NCBI GenBank assembly: GCA_017965495.1
Contig: JAGCPW010000095.1
Coordinates: 62,001 to 126,000, forward strand
DNA length: 64,000 bases
Direction: 5' to 3'
Origin: Eubacterium sp.
Lineage (GTDB): Bacteria > Bacillota > Clostridia > Lachnospirales > Lachnospiraceae
Shown: piece after piece, positions 9,895-18,679 of the stretch
How the letters are laid out: each line of letters begins with the position of its first letter
How positions within the stretch are numbered: the first letter of the stretch is position 1
The notes under the pieces: generated by a model
What the model was told of the DNA's origin: nothing
The model's database searches: none
Seen by the model: the letters and a program-made list of their open reading frames with translations, nothing else
Position numbers and translations under genes: made by a program

Positions 9895-11037
9895 AAAACC
9901 ATATCCTCTTGAAGCACCCACACAAACCTGCCATACATATTTGCAGAAGTTTCTATCAAGATTCTGTTCTTCCATTCTCTGATAGAACTCTTTTTCAAGT
10001 TCTAAGAAAGCGGCTGGATTTTTCTTTGCAACCGACTTTCTAAGTTTATCGGCCCATGCAAGACCAAATCCACCACATTCCGGTAACTGAACCAAGCTCA
10101 TAAAACGTTCCTGTGATTCACACATGCCGCTTGATTCTAACAAATAAGGTTCGAGAAGTTTTTGTTTGTCCTTTGATACTCCCCACTTATCCATTTCCTT
10201 GTACCACTCATTGATGTTTTTCTTAAATCTTGCGAATTTATCTACTGGCTGCTCTGCGCCCTTTTCAGGAGCCATCAGTCTGATAACCGAATTAAGAGTT
10301 GCCAGTTCTTCAAGAGTTGTTGGCTTAACTGCCGCGATACCCTTAATACCTGACTGCTGTTCCATTTGGAATAAAGATTCAATCTTGTGTTCGTGAATGA
10401 GTTTCCACATTTCTGGGTCATCTCTTTCAATCTTATAAACGCCAATTGTATCTTCATAACGCTGTCTAAGTGGAAGCATTGGGTTGATGTAACCATACTC
10501 ACCAAGTAAATCAAGACAAGCTCTCATACGGTCAAGTGCTTCAATTGAGAGAAGGTCAATCTTAATAAGACTCACTTCCTCCAAAGTGTGAAGGTCATAC
10601 TGTGTGATAACGTCACCGTTGGAAGTCCTCATAAGTGCCGTTGAGTTTACAATCGGTTCATCATAAAAGATTACGCCGCCAGCATGAGAACCAACACCAC
10701 AGCAAAGTCCGGCTATATACTTGGCAACCTTCCAAACTTCTGCATACTTTCCATCCATAAGTTCTTGGAACTTCTTGTCTGGTAGAATGTCGTTTTCTTC
10801 GTCGCCATAATATGTCTGTTCAAGTGTTCTCTGCTGACCACGGTCTGCCTTAATGAATGATGCTAAGTAGCTTGCCTCTTCAGGAGATACACCTAAACCA
10901 CGACAAGCTGTGAGTATTGCTGACTTGGCTTTTTCAGTTCTGATTGTAAGAACCTTTGAAACTCTATCTTCTCCGTATGTGTCCTGGAAAGCCTTGTAAA
11001 CCTGTGGTCGCTTTCCTCCTTCTATATCCGTATCAAT
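9895..11037 (-). CDS. dnaE: DNA polymerase III alpha subunit, exon 2 (catalytic palm/fingers)
   Basis: 381 codons, open through both ends to the intron borders. It starts I-D-T-D-I-E-G-G-K-R and, joined to exon 1 (S-V-L-D), restores the D-I-D-T-D palm motif with the metal-binding aspartates. The third palm Asp is probably in L-I-K-I-D-L-L-S. Other family blocks are G-V-G-S-H-A-G-G-V-I and S-L-F-Q-M-E-Q. Exon 2 ends in G-Y-G-F. Reading through intron 2's 3' end finds no coding continuity, which supports an intron rather than an intein. This part polymerises DNA in the phage replisome. Confidence 0.9.
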
Positions 11038-12224
11038 CCTTGCTACCCTCGGTTTCCCGATATTTCTTAGGGGAGTAGACTATACCATCAACCGTTCTGG
11101 CTGGGCTATTATAGTCGTTGAACGTCTATCCTCAGTATCAACTGAGATATTTCGCTGCGATTGATTACCCAATCTTTAGTGATGTTACCATACCGTTCCC
11201 GTTACTGAACGCCACACAACCGTCGCCGCCATTTTTAATGGTAAGATAGAATCTTAATTGTGCTTGGTTACTAAAGCTCTAAGGGCTTCCCCGCAATTTA
11301 AGCCTTTTTCATTACCTCTTCCAAAGTAATGGGACTATTGAAACTTCTTTTTGCAATTTCATATTTTCTATCGAGATAATATTTAGCATCTTGATATAAC
11401 GTTTTTTCAAGATACGTAGATTCTTTTGTGTTATAGGCTAAGTTATAAATGGTTTTATCTTGATAAATGTGGTAGTTTAATTTTAAAAAATTCGCTATGT
11501 CAGTTAGAAAGTCATAAGTTCCACATATCCGGATATTTGGATAATCTTTTCTTAAAGATCCATCTCCGTCTATATAACCTCTGATAAAATCTTCCTTAAA
11601 CTGTATGTCTGGAAGCCTATCTAATTTTTTAGACTTGTGTTCAACTACTCCCCACTTTTCAAGGTCGGCAACAATTTTATTATTGCCAATAAGTAATCTT
11701 ACATAAGGTGTACCCGGCTTGTAGCCTGAATCATTAACTTTATAACTGTGAATTTCACCATTATAGTTCAGAAACTATTTAAATTTTTCTAACCACGCTT
11801 TATCTTTTTCGGCAACTGAAATTCCAAATTTATTAGTATACTTAGTTTTAGTAATAAAACCGTCACTATACATTACACCAAGCCAATATGCTTTTTCAGG
11901 AGTATTTATTTCTTCAAAAATATCCTCAGAAATTGTATAGCCTAATGTATTTCTGCGTGCCTCCGATAAAGTTCTTCCGCTTTCTCCGTAAGCATTTAGG
12001 ATGTTTTTTATCGTACTTGGATTACATCCCCATAACTTACCAAGCTTCGCCATACTATAACCTTGCTTATATAAATCAATTATCTCTTTTTCTTGTGCAA
12101 TTGTAAATTTGCAATATGAAAATCTTTTTTCTTCCATTATTTTACCTCCTTTGATGGTGCTAAACGCTACCTCTCAATATTAGTGTAAATTTCGGGAAGA
12201 AAAATCAAAAAGTTTTAATCTTTA
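11038..12224 (-). mobile_element. Group I intron 2 in dnaE with LAGLIDADG gene
   Basis: 1,187 bases. Minus strand: 5' exon ends in T (12225); the endonuclease gene comes first, its stop running directly into P (AAATTGCGGGGAA, about 11287-11299). Q-like TCGCAGCGAAAT (about 11149-11160), R (GTTCAACGACTA) and S (GGTATAGTCTAC, about 11087-11098) follow, and the intron ends in G at 11038. Splicing gives V-L-D-I-D-T-D, the polymerase palm motif. It shares long near-identical stretches with intron 1 (for example the GTAACGGGAACGGTATGGTAA block) but carries its endonuclease upstream of P instead of between Q and R. Confidence 0.9.
11298..12137 (-). CDS. LAGLIDADG homing endonuclease in dnaE intron 2 (internal TAG)
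   Basis: 279 residues, ATG at 12137 behind AAAGGAGG, TAA at 11298-11300. An in-frame TAG at 11775-11777 must be read as Gln (K-F-K-Q-F-L-N); the standard code would truncate the protein between its two motifs. Motif 1 is Y-W-L-G-V-M-Y-S-D-G-F, motif 2 F-I-R-G-Y-I-D-G-D-G-S, with an HTH region (residues 18-45) ahead. The internal TAG means full-length enzyme needs the phage code, so this gene has adapted to it. Confidence 0.88.
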
Positions 12225-13601
12225 ATCCAACACAGACGCTCTTTCAGAATGTAAGAATCTCCAGTATCTAAGTGGAGCTTTTTCTCTAAGAGGATTAACC
12301 TGAATAATATCAAGCATATAAAGAAGTAAGAATCCACCGCCCGAACCTCTTGAACAGCCAACCAGTGAGTTACCCTTTTCCCAAATTACTCGGATGTAAT
12401 CTCTCATGTTTAAAAGGTAAGCTGACCACTGTGTATTCTGCTTTTCACTTGAAACTCGGATGGCTTCAAGGTTCTTATCCATTTCGGCAAAACATCTTTC
12501 ATTGTCAAATTCTTCTCTGTTGGACTGAATCTTCTTTACAAGTGCGGCAGCCATATCTCTATCTGGCTGATGTGGAGAATGATAGAAGTAAGATAACTCT
12601 TTAATTTTTCCGGCAAACTCTTCAAAATCTGTATCTGTTATCTTATCAATTGTAAGAGGAAGATATGGAATATGAAGTGGTCTTGTTAAGTCATAATCCT
12701 CACACATATCGTAGATAAGCTTTGTGTTATTCATCCACTCACTCACTGTATCCGCGCCGATTGATTCATCCATATATTCATGAATTTCTTCTCTTGACAT
12801 CATGTAAGTTGATGCATAGAATGACTTAACTTCTCTTTCACCTTCCTGTGCGTTTAAGAACGCTTCGTGAATTGGAGCATCTTCCTTTTTAAGATAGTGA
12901 GCATCAAGTGAGATGACTACCGGAAAGTTTACCTCTTCAGCCAGCATTTTATAAACTCTATTTACGGCAATCTGTTCTTTATTGAAAGAAGGCTGAACTT
13001 CTAAGAAGAAATTCTCTTTGCCGCAAATATTAGATATAATCGCTATCCACTGTTTCATCTGTGCATATATATCTTTGTTCTGAGTCTGAGAAAAGATTAA
13101 TGCTTTCTTCGCAAGTGCAGAACCAAGACAAGCTGTACTGAAAATTACGTGGCCTGGATTCTTACCAATAATCTCTTTTAAGTCCGAATAGAAAGTTGGT
13201 ACTCTTAACATTTTACCTGTTGAGAAACTGTTTTTTACCCATGCTCTTGTTGATAATTCTCTGAGCTGCTTGTGTCCTTCAGCATCTTTTGCAAGTAAGA
13301 TAAAATGTGGGAAATCATCTATTCCACGCTGATATGTGTCTTTGTTTAAATCATCGCGGCAAAGATAAATTTCATTACCACGAATTACTTTAAAGTCCGG
13401 ATATTTCTCCCTTATTTTCTTTTCTATTTTCTGTGCATTAATAGACTGAGAAATTGATTCATGGTCTGTGATTGCTACAAAGTTATGTTTTAAATCTTCT
13501 GCGGCATACCAGCAAAGAGATTCGATTGTGTTTGTGCTATCTCTTAACCTCTGATTTGACCCGATGTCTGTATGATTGTGAATTGAACCATAAAATTCCA
13601 T
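12225..13601 (-). CDS. dnaE: DNA polymerase III alpha subunit, exon 1 (PHP and N-terminal palm)
   Basis: 459 codons from ATG 13601, whose first base overlaps the preceding stop (TAATG). The N-terminus is a PHP domain: H-N-H-T-D (8-12), I-T-D-H-E-S, R-G-N-E-I-Y and I-S-L-D-A-H-Y, most of the metal ligands present. The C-terminal part holds G-C-S-R-G-S-G-G-G-F, the palm glycine loop, and F-L-H-S-E-R-A-S-V-L-D leading into the first catalytic aspartates encoded by exon 2. Beyond Asp the reading meets TAA inside intron 2. Transcribed from 13815-13843 with the small Cys-rich gene. Confidence 0.92.
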
Positions 13602-13786
13602 TACTTCTCCTCCAATTTCTTATAATCTGGACAAGTTTGCGCTGTATAGTCTGGGTGTCTTTCGTGCTGTCCCAAATCTATATTTCCATATATTTTACAA
13701 CGACAAGCTTTATAGCCGCAAAAACAATCATAAAAGAAATTCGTGCAGTTATAACAAGTTAATTTTTCTGTGTCCATAGTATTCAT
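13601..13786 (-). CDS. Small Cys-rich, probable zinc-binding protein
   Basis: 61 residues, ATG at 13786 behind AAAGGAG. Seven cysteines lie in C-Y-N-C, F-C-G-Y-K-A-C-R-C and Q-T-C-P, the pattern of a short metal-binding protein seen in Firmicutes phages. Its TAA overlaps the polymerase ATG by one base, so the two are translationally coupled. Function unknown. Confidence 0.7.
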   Translation of the reverse strand: MNTMDTEKLTCYNCTNFFYDCFCGYKACRCKIYGNIDLGQHERHPDYTAQTCPDYKKLEEK

Positions 13787-13814
13787 TTTATTTCTCCTTT
13801 CTTACTATAATATA

Positions 13815-13843
13815 ATTATAACATAAAATACAAAAAAGGTCAA
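13815..13843 (-). promoter_or_regulatory. Promoter for the polymerase operon
   Basis: Minus strand: TTGACC (13838-13843), 17-base spacer ending TGT, TATAAT (13815-13820). The -35 box lies inside the 3' arm of the terminator hairpin at 13838-13860. Confidence 0.88.
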
Positions 13844-13860
13844 GACTTTTAATCCTGACC
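13832..13860 (-). terminator. Terminator overlapping the polymerase promoter
   Basis: Minus strand: GGTCAGGA / TCTTGACC 8-bp stem (one G-T pair) with a 7-base loop, then six T. It ends the operon led by 15694; its 3' arm doubles as the -35 box of the next promoter. Confidence 0.8.
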
Positions 13861-13869
13861 TTAATCTGT

Positions 13870-13989
13870 TTAACCCTTCTTTTTCTCTTTATTCTGCTTC
13901 TGAATTTCTTTATTACGGCGGGCTATATCTTCCTTCATTTTGTCAATACGCTTAACGTAATTTTCTTTTTCATCTGTATGAATTTTCAT
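13870..13989 (-). CDS. Small Lys-rich peptide
   Basis: 39 residues, ATG at 13989 behind GAGGTG, TAA at 13870-13872. It is one charged helix, half Lys, Glu and Arg, possibly nucleic-acid binding. The start overlaps the stop of the gene above (TAATG) and the terminator follows. Good context for a real gene; no known family. Confidence 0.55.
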   Translation of the reverse strand: MKIHTDEKENYVKRIDKMKEDIARRNKEIQKQNKEKKKG

Positions 13990-14504
13990 TATATCTCACC
14001 TCGTCTTGTTCCATATATAATATCCATAAGGGACATTTCTTCGTATTCCTCGTAATCTAAAGCGTTATTCATTAAGGAAATTACTTGTGATACATACTCA
14101 TCATTATCACGGGCATCCCATATATCAACATTGTTTATTATACTCTCGATTATCTCCGCTATGTCTTCATTTAAAGACACAAATTTTGCAAAAAGCTGAT
14201 AAATCTTAAAATAAACTTTATCTTCTACACTTTTGCGGCGCGAACAATCTAAATCTTTTGTTAATATCCACTCTATTTCAACAAAGTCAGGATTATCTGA
14301 TTTTGACAAGAGGGCTTCAGCAACGAATTCATCAATTTCGCCCCGACCCCACATAAAACGGATAAAGTCTTCATAATACCTATCATAAAAATGACAAGTC
14401 TGGTCAAAGAAATCTTCACCCCATCTGTCCATGACGGCCCATATCATAACATAACACCAAATAGGTGAACTATATTTATTAAAATACTTTATATGTTCCT
14501 TCAT
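13989..14504 (-). CDS. Hypothetical protein
   Basis: 171 residues from ATG 14504, which lies one base after the upstream TAA behind GGAGG. The frame is open further upstream, but a longer product would run deep into the previous gene. The sequence is rich in Trp, Tyr, Asp and Glu (M-I-W-A-V-M-D-R-W-G-E-D-F-F) and strongly acidic at the C-terminus. It is helical, with no signal or membrane segment. Tight spacing on both sides places it in the 15694-13870 operon. No recognised family. Confidence 0.65.
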   Translation of the reverse strand: MKEHIKYFNKYSSPIWCYVMIWAVMDRWGEDFFDQTCHFYDRYYEDFIRFMWGRGEIDEFVAEALLSKSDNPDFVEIEWILTKDLDCSRRKSVEDKVYFKIYQLFAKFVSLNEDIAEIIESIINNVDIWDARDNDEYVSQVISLMNNALDYEEYEEMSLMDIIYGTRRGEI

Positions 14505-14505
14505 A

Positions 14506-15468
14506 TTAGGCCTCCGGTTTACTAACTGGGAAAAAGTTTTTCTTATCTTTATCATAGAAATAAACAGTTGATGATAAATAATCTTCTGCCCCGAATGTAC
14601 TATTTGTACTATCAAGAGCCTTATACATACGTTCTACCGAATCTCCATTCTCGTGAATCATAGCCTCGTGAATAGAAGTAAAAACTACATAAAAACTATC
14701 ACCAAAAAGTTCGGCCAACTTCTCCGCTACTCCCGGGATGAAGATAGCAACTGCACCATTGGTTTTCTGTGATGTAGTAAGGAGTGCTGCTCCCACATAT
14801 GAAGATATACTTTCAGGTGTTGCCAAGAATACACTTTCGAGTTTGTCAACTACAACTGATGTTAAATCACCAATCACTGGATGCTGGTCACGCATAACGT
14901 TCCGAAAGGCGATACAGAATAACTCGGTTGGTCTTTTGTGCCATTTTTTAAGAAAGCTTTCTTTTACCTTGGCTGTATTGAGCATACCGTCTTCATGAGA
15001 AATTGCAATATAAAGAACAACAGCAATATCATAAAACCTCTTATAAACTACGCCTTCTAACTTTTTCTTGTTTTCCTTATAAGGAAGTAAGCGTACTACT
15101 AACTTATCCTTGATGTAGTCAAAATCCTTAATGTTATCAAGCACACTATTAGCCCTATCATAAACTTTTGAAAATATGTCTACCCTATCCTTAATCATTT
15201 CTTTGATTTCATCCACTGTCGGATTCTTTTCATAAAGGCTTTCAAGATTAAGGGTTATATAACTTTTCTCGTGTATTTCAACAACAAGAGATTCAACAAG
15301 GAGTTCACTTGAATTTTCCTTGTCTGCATACTTATGATTGAGTTCTCTTATCATGTGCATTTCATCTTCTGTTGGAATGTAACCCCTTTTATAATGGGTG
15401 ATTGCGGCGGAAGGAGCATAGTCCTTCACCGCATCAACAACAGTTTCTAAAAGTTCTAAGTATGTCAT
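14506..15468 (-). CDS. DUF5688-like protein
   Basis: 320 residues, no TAG. The layout resembles DUF5688, common in Lachnospiraceae and relatives: a long N-terminal helical region, R-F-Y-D-I-A-V-V-L-Y at about 155, A-A-L-L-T-T-S-Q-K-T-N-G-A-V-A-I-F, then F-T-S-I-H-E-A-M-I-H and L-S-S-T-V-Y-F-Y-D near the end. DUF5688 function is unknown; my match rests on this order of blocks. If right, it points to a clostridial host as gene donor. Second gene of the operon from the promoter at 15730-15758. Confidence 0.7.
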   Translation of the reverse strand: MTYLELLETVVDAVKDYAPSAAITHYKRGYIPTEDEMHMIRELNHKYADKENSSELLVESLVVEIHEKSYITLNLESLYEKNPTVDEIKEMIKDRVDIFSKVYDRANSVLDNIKDFDYIKDKLVVRLLPYKENKKKLEGVVYKRFYDIAVVLYIAISHEDGMLNTAKVKESFLKKWHKRPTELFCIAFRNVMRDQHPVIGDLTSVVVDKLESVFLATPESISSYVGAALLTTSQKTNGAVAIFIPGVAEKLAELFGDSFYVVFTSIHEAMIHENGDSVERMYKALDSTNSTFGAEDYLSSTVYFYDKDKKNFFPVSKPEA

Positions 15469-15487
15469 AAAATTTCCCTTTCTGGTA

Positions 15488-15694
15488 TTAGCACCATTTC
15501 TTAGTAATCTTTACAATGTAATATTCATCAATGACTTCGCCTTTTGACTTCTTTTCCTTATGAGTTGAAGAATAGTTGGCAATTTCATAACCTTCGGAAC
15601 CGGCCTTATCCTTAAAACTCTGAATAAGAGCAGCGGCTTCTTCCTCTGTTGATACCATAATTTCATCAGTCTGCTTCATCAGCATTTCTTCCAT
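15488..15694 (-). CDS. Small hypothetical protein
   Basis: 68 residues, ATG at 15694 behind AAGGAGTG; a second ATG four codons in is possible. Predicted alpha-beta fold (E-E-E-A-A-A-L-I-Q-S-F-K-D-K-A then two strands, E-Y-Y-I-V-K-I-T). First gene after the promoter at 15730-15758. Not recognised. Confidence 0.65.
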   Translation of the reverse strand: MEEMLMKQTDEIMVSTEEEAAALIQSFKDKAGSEGYEIANYSSTHKEKKSKGEVIDEYYIVKITKKWC

Positions 15695-15729
15695 TAGTTA
15701 ATCACTCCTTATCTTTAATTTCTATATAT

Positions 15730-15758
15730 ATTATAACACATTATTTTTAAAAAGTAAA
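15730..15758 (-). promoter_or_regulatory. Promoter for the 15694-13870 operon
   Basis: Minus strand: TTTACT (15753-15758), 17-base spacer ending TGT, TATAAT (15730-15735). It lies just past the RecJ stop at 15762-15764. Confidence 0.88.
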
Positions 15759-15761
15759 TAG

Positions 15762-17588
15762 TTAAAAACTATATAAATCTGCATAAGATGTCTTGAAATC
15801 GTCACGTAAATCCTGTTCCTCCTGAGAAAGCGGATTAAGTTCTTCTAAGTCATCTATTATAACTTGTGGTGTGGTTTTTCCCATGAATTCATTAACGTTA
15901 GTCTTACCAACTATATTAAGGGAAATCTTACCTGTTCTACCGGAAAGTTTCTCACATAAATCCTTTGCTTTGAATTTGATATATGTGACTTTGCCACAAG
16001 TGAATTTAAGAGTATCTGCGTTCTTACCAATTACTGATATGTCACTGCCATCAATAGTAAGATTATTAATTGCAAGTATTGGTTGCTTACAGCCTTGACC
16101 CCATATCTTTTTATAGTTTTCTAAATCATAAACACAATCAGATATTTTTGCATCTTCCTGTGCGCCGAACACAAAGTCAACATCGTAGAAACCTTCACCA
16201 AAATCTACATCTGCAAGTTTGTCATTTGCATAGTTTGTTAGTGCATTTATAAATTTTGTTCTTAAAGACCAACCTCCTGCGTTGGCGTGGCCAAGGGCAT
16301 AATCTATTAAAGCACTTGAAGAAAGGAAAGCCTTTAAATCCTTTAACTCACTATCTTCCCTACCACGGAACGAACCTTTAATATATCCATCATTTGTTCT
16401 TCCGAGTAATGTTGGCTTCTTATATTTTGCCGCGATTCCCATTGCACATAATCCAGTAAGTGTATTTGGTACATCAAGTTCGTCACCATTGAGAATAAGA
16501 ATTTTGTTATTCTCTAAGCAATTATTTGTAATCTGTATACTAAGCTGTTCTACGGCTTCATTCTTTAATTTATCCTGTAATCTTTTCGCGGCAGAACAAT
16601 CATAGAAACACTGTTCAGCATCTGTTCTGTTATCCTTGTGAGTTATATACGAAGGAATACCGCACATAGCCTGGAACATAAGTGTCTTGGCTTCTTGTGT
16701 ACCAACTCTAATAAGAGCATTAATATATGGCGTAATATAAAAAGCTACGCCTACCTGAGTGAGCTTACCATTTGTAAAATAAGAATCAGACCACTTATCT
16801 GCTGAAATACCAAACAGAGAAAAACACTGTTTTCTTACGAAAGTCTGGAAAAATTCATTTTGAATATGAGATAATCCATACTCAAATATAAATCTGTTTT
16901 CTGGTGTGGTTCCTTGCATCATATCTGAAACCTCACCAAGAGCAACTATATCCAAATATTCCATTAAGTCTGAGCCTGAATGAAGGGTTTTACTAATACA
17001 TCTAAGAAGCTGCCAAGCTACACCAACACCACTGGCTTCCTTGTTTGGATAATATTCTGACATCTGATTATTAACAATAATAACATTTTCGCTTTCGCAA
17101 GACTTACCTTCCCATTCATGATGGTCAGCAATAACAATATCGTATCCCATCGCGGCAAGAATTTCCTGCTGTTTTACATCATTCGTGCCGGCATCGGGCA
17201 TAATAATTAAATCAAAAATCTGACCACTCTGAGTAAGATATTCCATAAGGTCATCATCAAAACCATGCTGTTTCTCAGAATGAATCCAATACTCAATTAC
17301 AAGCTCAGGGAAATTTTCAGCCAGCCAGCGATACATAAGAGAACTACTTGTAAAACCATCTACGTCGCAGTCAACAACAAGTAATACTTTGCTTTTCAAA
17401 CCTATGTGCTTAAAAATCATTCGAGCTGCCTTGGTAATATTGTCAAGCAAGTTCCAATTACATACATGCTCAAATCGCGGCGTAAAGAAGGTATCTACAT
17501 TCTATTCAGTTAAGATACCCCTATCCTTTAATAAGTTGCGTCCATAATCCTGTCTAATGTCATACGATGTTTTTCTTAAATACTTCAT
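15762..17588 (-). CDS. recJ: RecJ-like single-strand DNA exonuclease (one TAG)
   Basis: 608 residues. DHH-family motifs: V-V-D-C-D-V-D-G (motif I), P-D-A-G-T-N-D, I-V-I-A-D-H-H-E-W (the DHH box), A-L-G-E-V-S-D-M and the DHHA1 G-H-A-N-A-G-G-W. RecJ degrades single-stranded DNA 5' to 3' and aids recombination and repair. I place the start at ATG 17588: the 45 residues before the first standard-code start (TTG 17450) read M-K-Y-L-R-K ... L-L-K-D-R-G-I, as expected for the RecJ N-terminus, across one TAG at 17502-17504 (residue 29). The ribosome site is weak (GAGAGAGATG). Fourth gene of the HTH-DnaB-primase operon. Confidence 0.9.
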
Positions 17589-17619
17589 TTAGTTTATCAT
17601 CTCTCTCTCTTTATAAATT

Positions 17620-18678
17620 TTAAACCCAAGTCACAGTTTTCATCAAGGCATTGAATGTTTCAAGTCCTTTATCAAAAGGTGACTGTTTTAAGCTAAGTAA
17701 TTTTTGGGAGTCATACATATATCCCATGTTAACGAAATTCTTATATTTGTTGCAGATAGAACTAAGTTTACGAATGTAAAGATTTTGTTCTTTTATGTTT
17801 GTGCCTTCCTTATCAAAGGCAACTATAATTCTTTCTGCCCCGGCCTTACGTAATAGATCAATTTGATATTGATGAATTGTACTACCACAACAAGCTATAA
17901 CTACATTTCTGTCTTGACCTAAAAATGTATGTGCTTGTAATGCACTTTTCTCACCTTCGGCTATAATAGCTATCTTCATTCTCTTGATGTTGTCTTTAAC
18001 CACATTAAGACCATAAAGATTAAAAGCGAGTGGGTGGTTATATAATTTACCCTCTATCATTACAGGCATATACTTACCAAAAATCATATCTTCCTCATTT
18101 AATGCTCTGCCGCGAATACCAATAAGATTATCGTCAACATCATAATGAGGAATAATGATTTTGTTTTCAGAAATAGAGTATTTTATATTGTAGAGCTTCA
18201 TGGCTTCTTCTGATATTCCATCGGCTAACCACTCTGGCGTAGGAAAATAAGTATAGATATTTAAGATTGACTTTGGAATGTGCGGCATGTTAACATTAAC
18301 AGTATGGTCATCATGTTCATAGATAGACTCATATGTTTCATAGAAAGAACCAATTGATTCTATTCTTCCATGTTGTCCATCATCAATCTTTTTTACAATA
18401 TCCTTATAAAAATCATATGGAGTTTCCAGCAACTCATATCTTTTCTTAAACATCTCGTAAATATTAAATGTTTCGCCACAACGAGTATAGCAATGAAAAG
18501 TATGAGTTTTTGGATAATAATATAACTTCATTGAGCCGTCATGCTCATTGCAATTATGGCAGATAGTATTGAATACAACAGCATCACCAGTTTTCTTATG
18601 CTCCGTCGCGCCAAGTGATTCCATTAATTCAATTACTCTTTCAACTGAAAGAGATTCTGCAATTTCTTTAAGTGTCAT
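17620..18678 (-). CDS. dnaG: DNA primase (DnaG-type, zinc finger plus Toprim)
   Basis: 352 residues. Zinc-binding domain with C40, C43, C63 and C67 (I-C-H-N-C ... F-H-C-Y-T-R-C-G). Toprim core: I-I-A-E-G-E-K-S-A at about 238-246, V-I-A-C-C-G-S-T, and I-V-A-F-D-K-E-G around 290. It lays RNA primers for the phage replisome. At 352 residues it is shorter than host DnaG and lacks an evident C-terminal helicase-binding domain. It begins one base after the helicase stop, implying coupled translation. No TAG. Confidence 0.92.
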   Translation of the reverse strand: MTLKEIAESLSVERVIELMESLGATEHKKTGDAVVFNTICHNCNEHDGSMKLYYYPKTHTFHCYTRCGETFNIYEMFKKRYELLETPYDFYKDIVKKIDDGQHGRIESIGSFYETYESIYEHDDHTVNVNMPHIPKSILNIYTYFPTPEWLADGISEEAMKLYNIKYSISENKIIIPHYDVDDNLIGIRGRALNEEDMIFGKYMPVMIEGKLYNHPLAFNLYGLNVVKDNIKRMKIAIIAEGEKSALQAHTFLGQDRNVVIACCGSTIHQYQIDLLRKAGAERIIVAFDKEGTNIKEQNLYIRKLSSICNKYKNFVNMGYMYDSQKLLSLKQSPFDKGLETFNALMKTVTWV

Positions 18679-18679
18679 A

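Noticed and set aside
8767..12224. Inteins in the polymerase
   Set aside because: The insertions are out of frame with stops at both exon borders and contain group I intron core sequence; the endonuclease genes have their own starts and ribosome sites.
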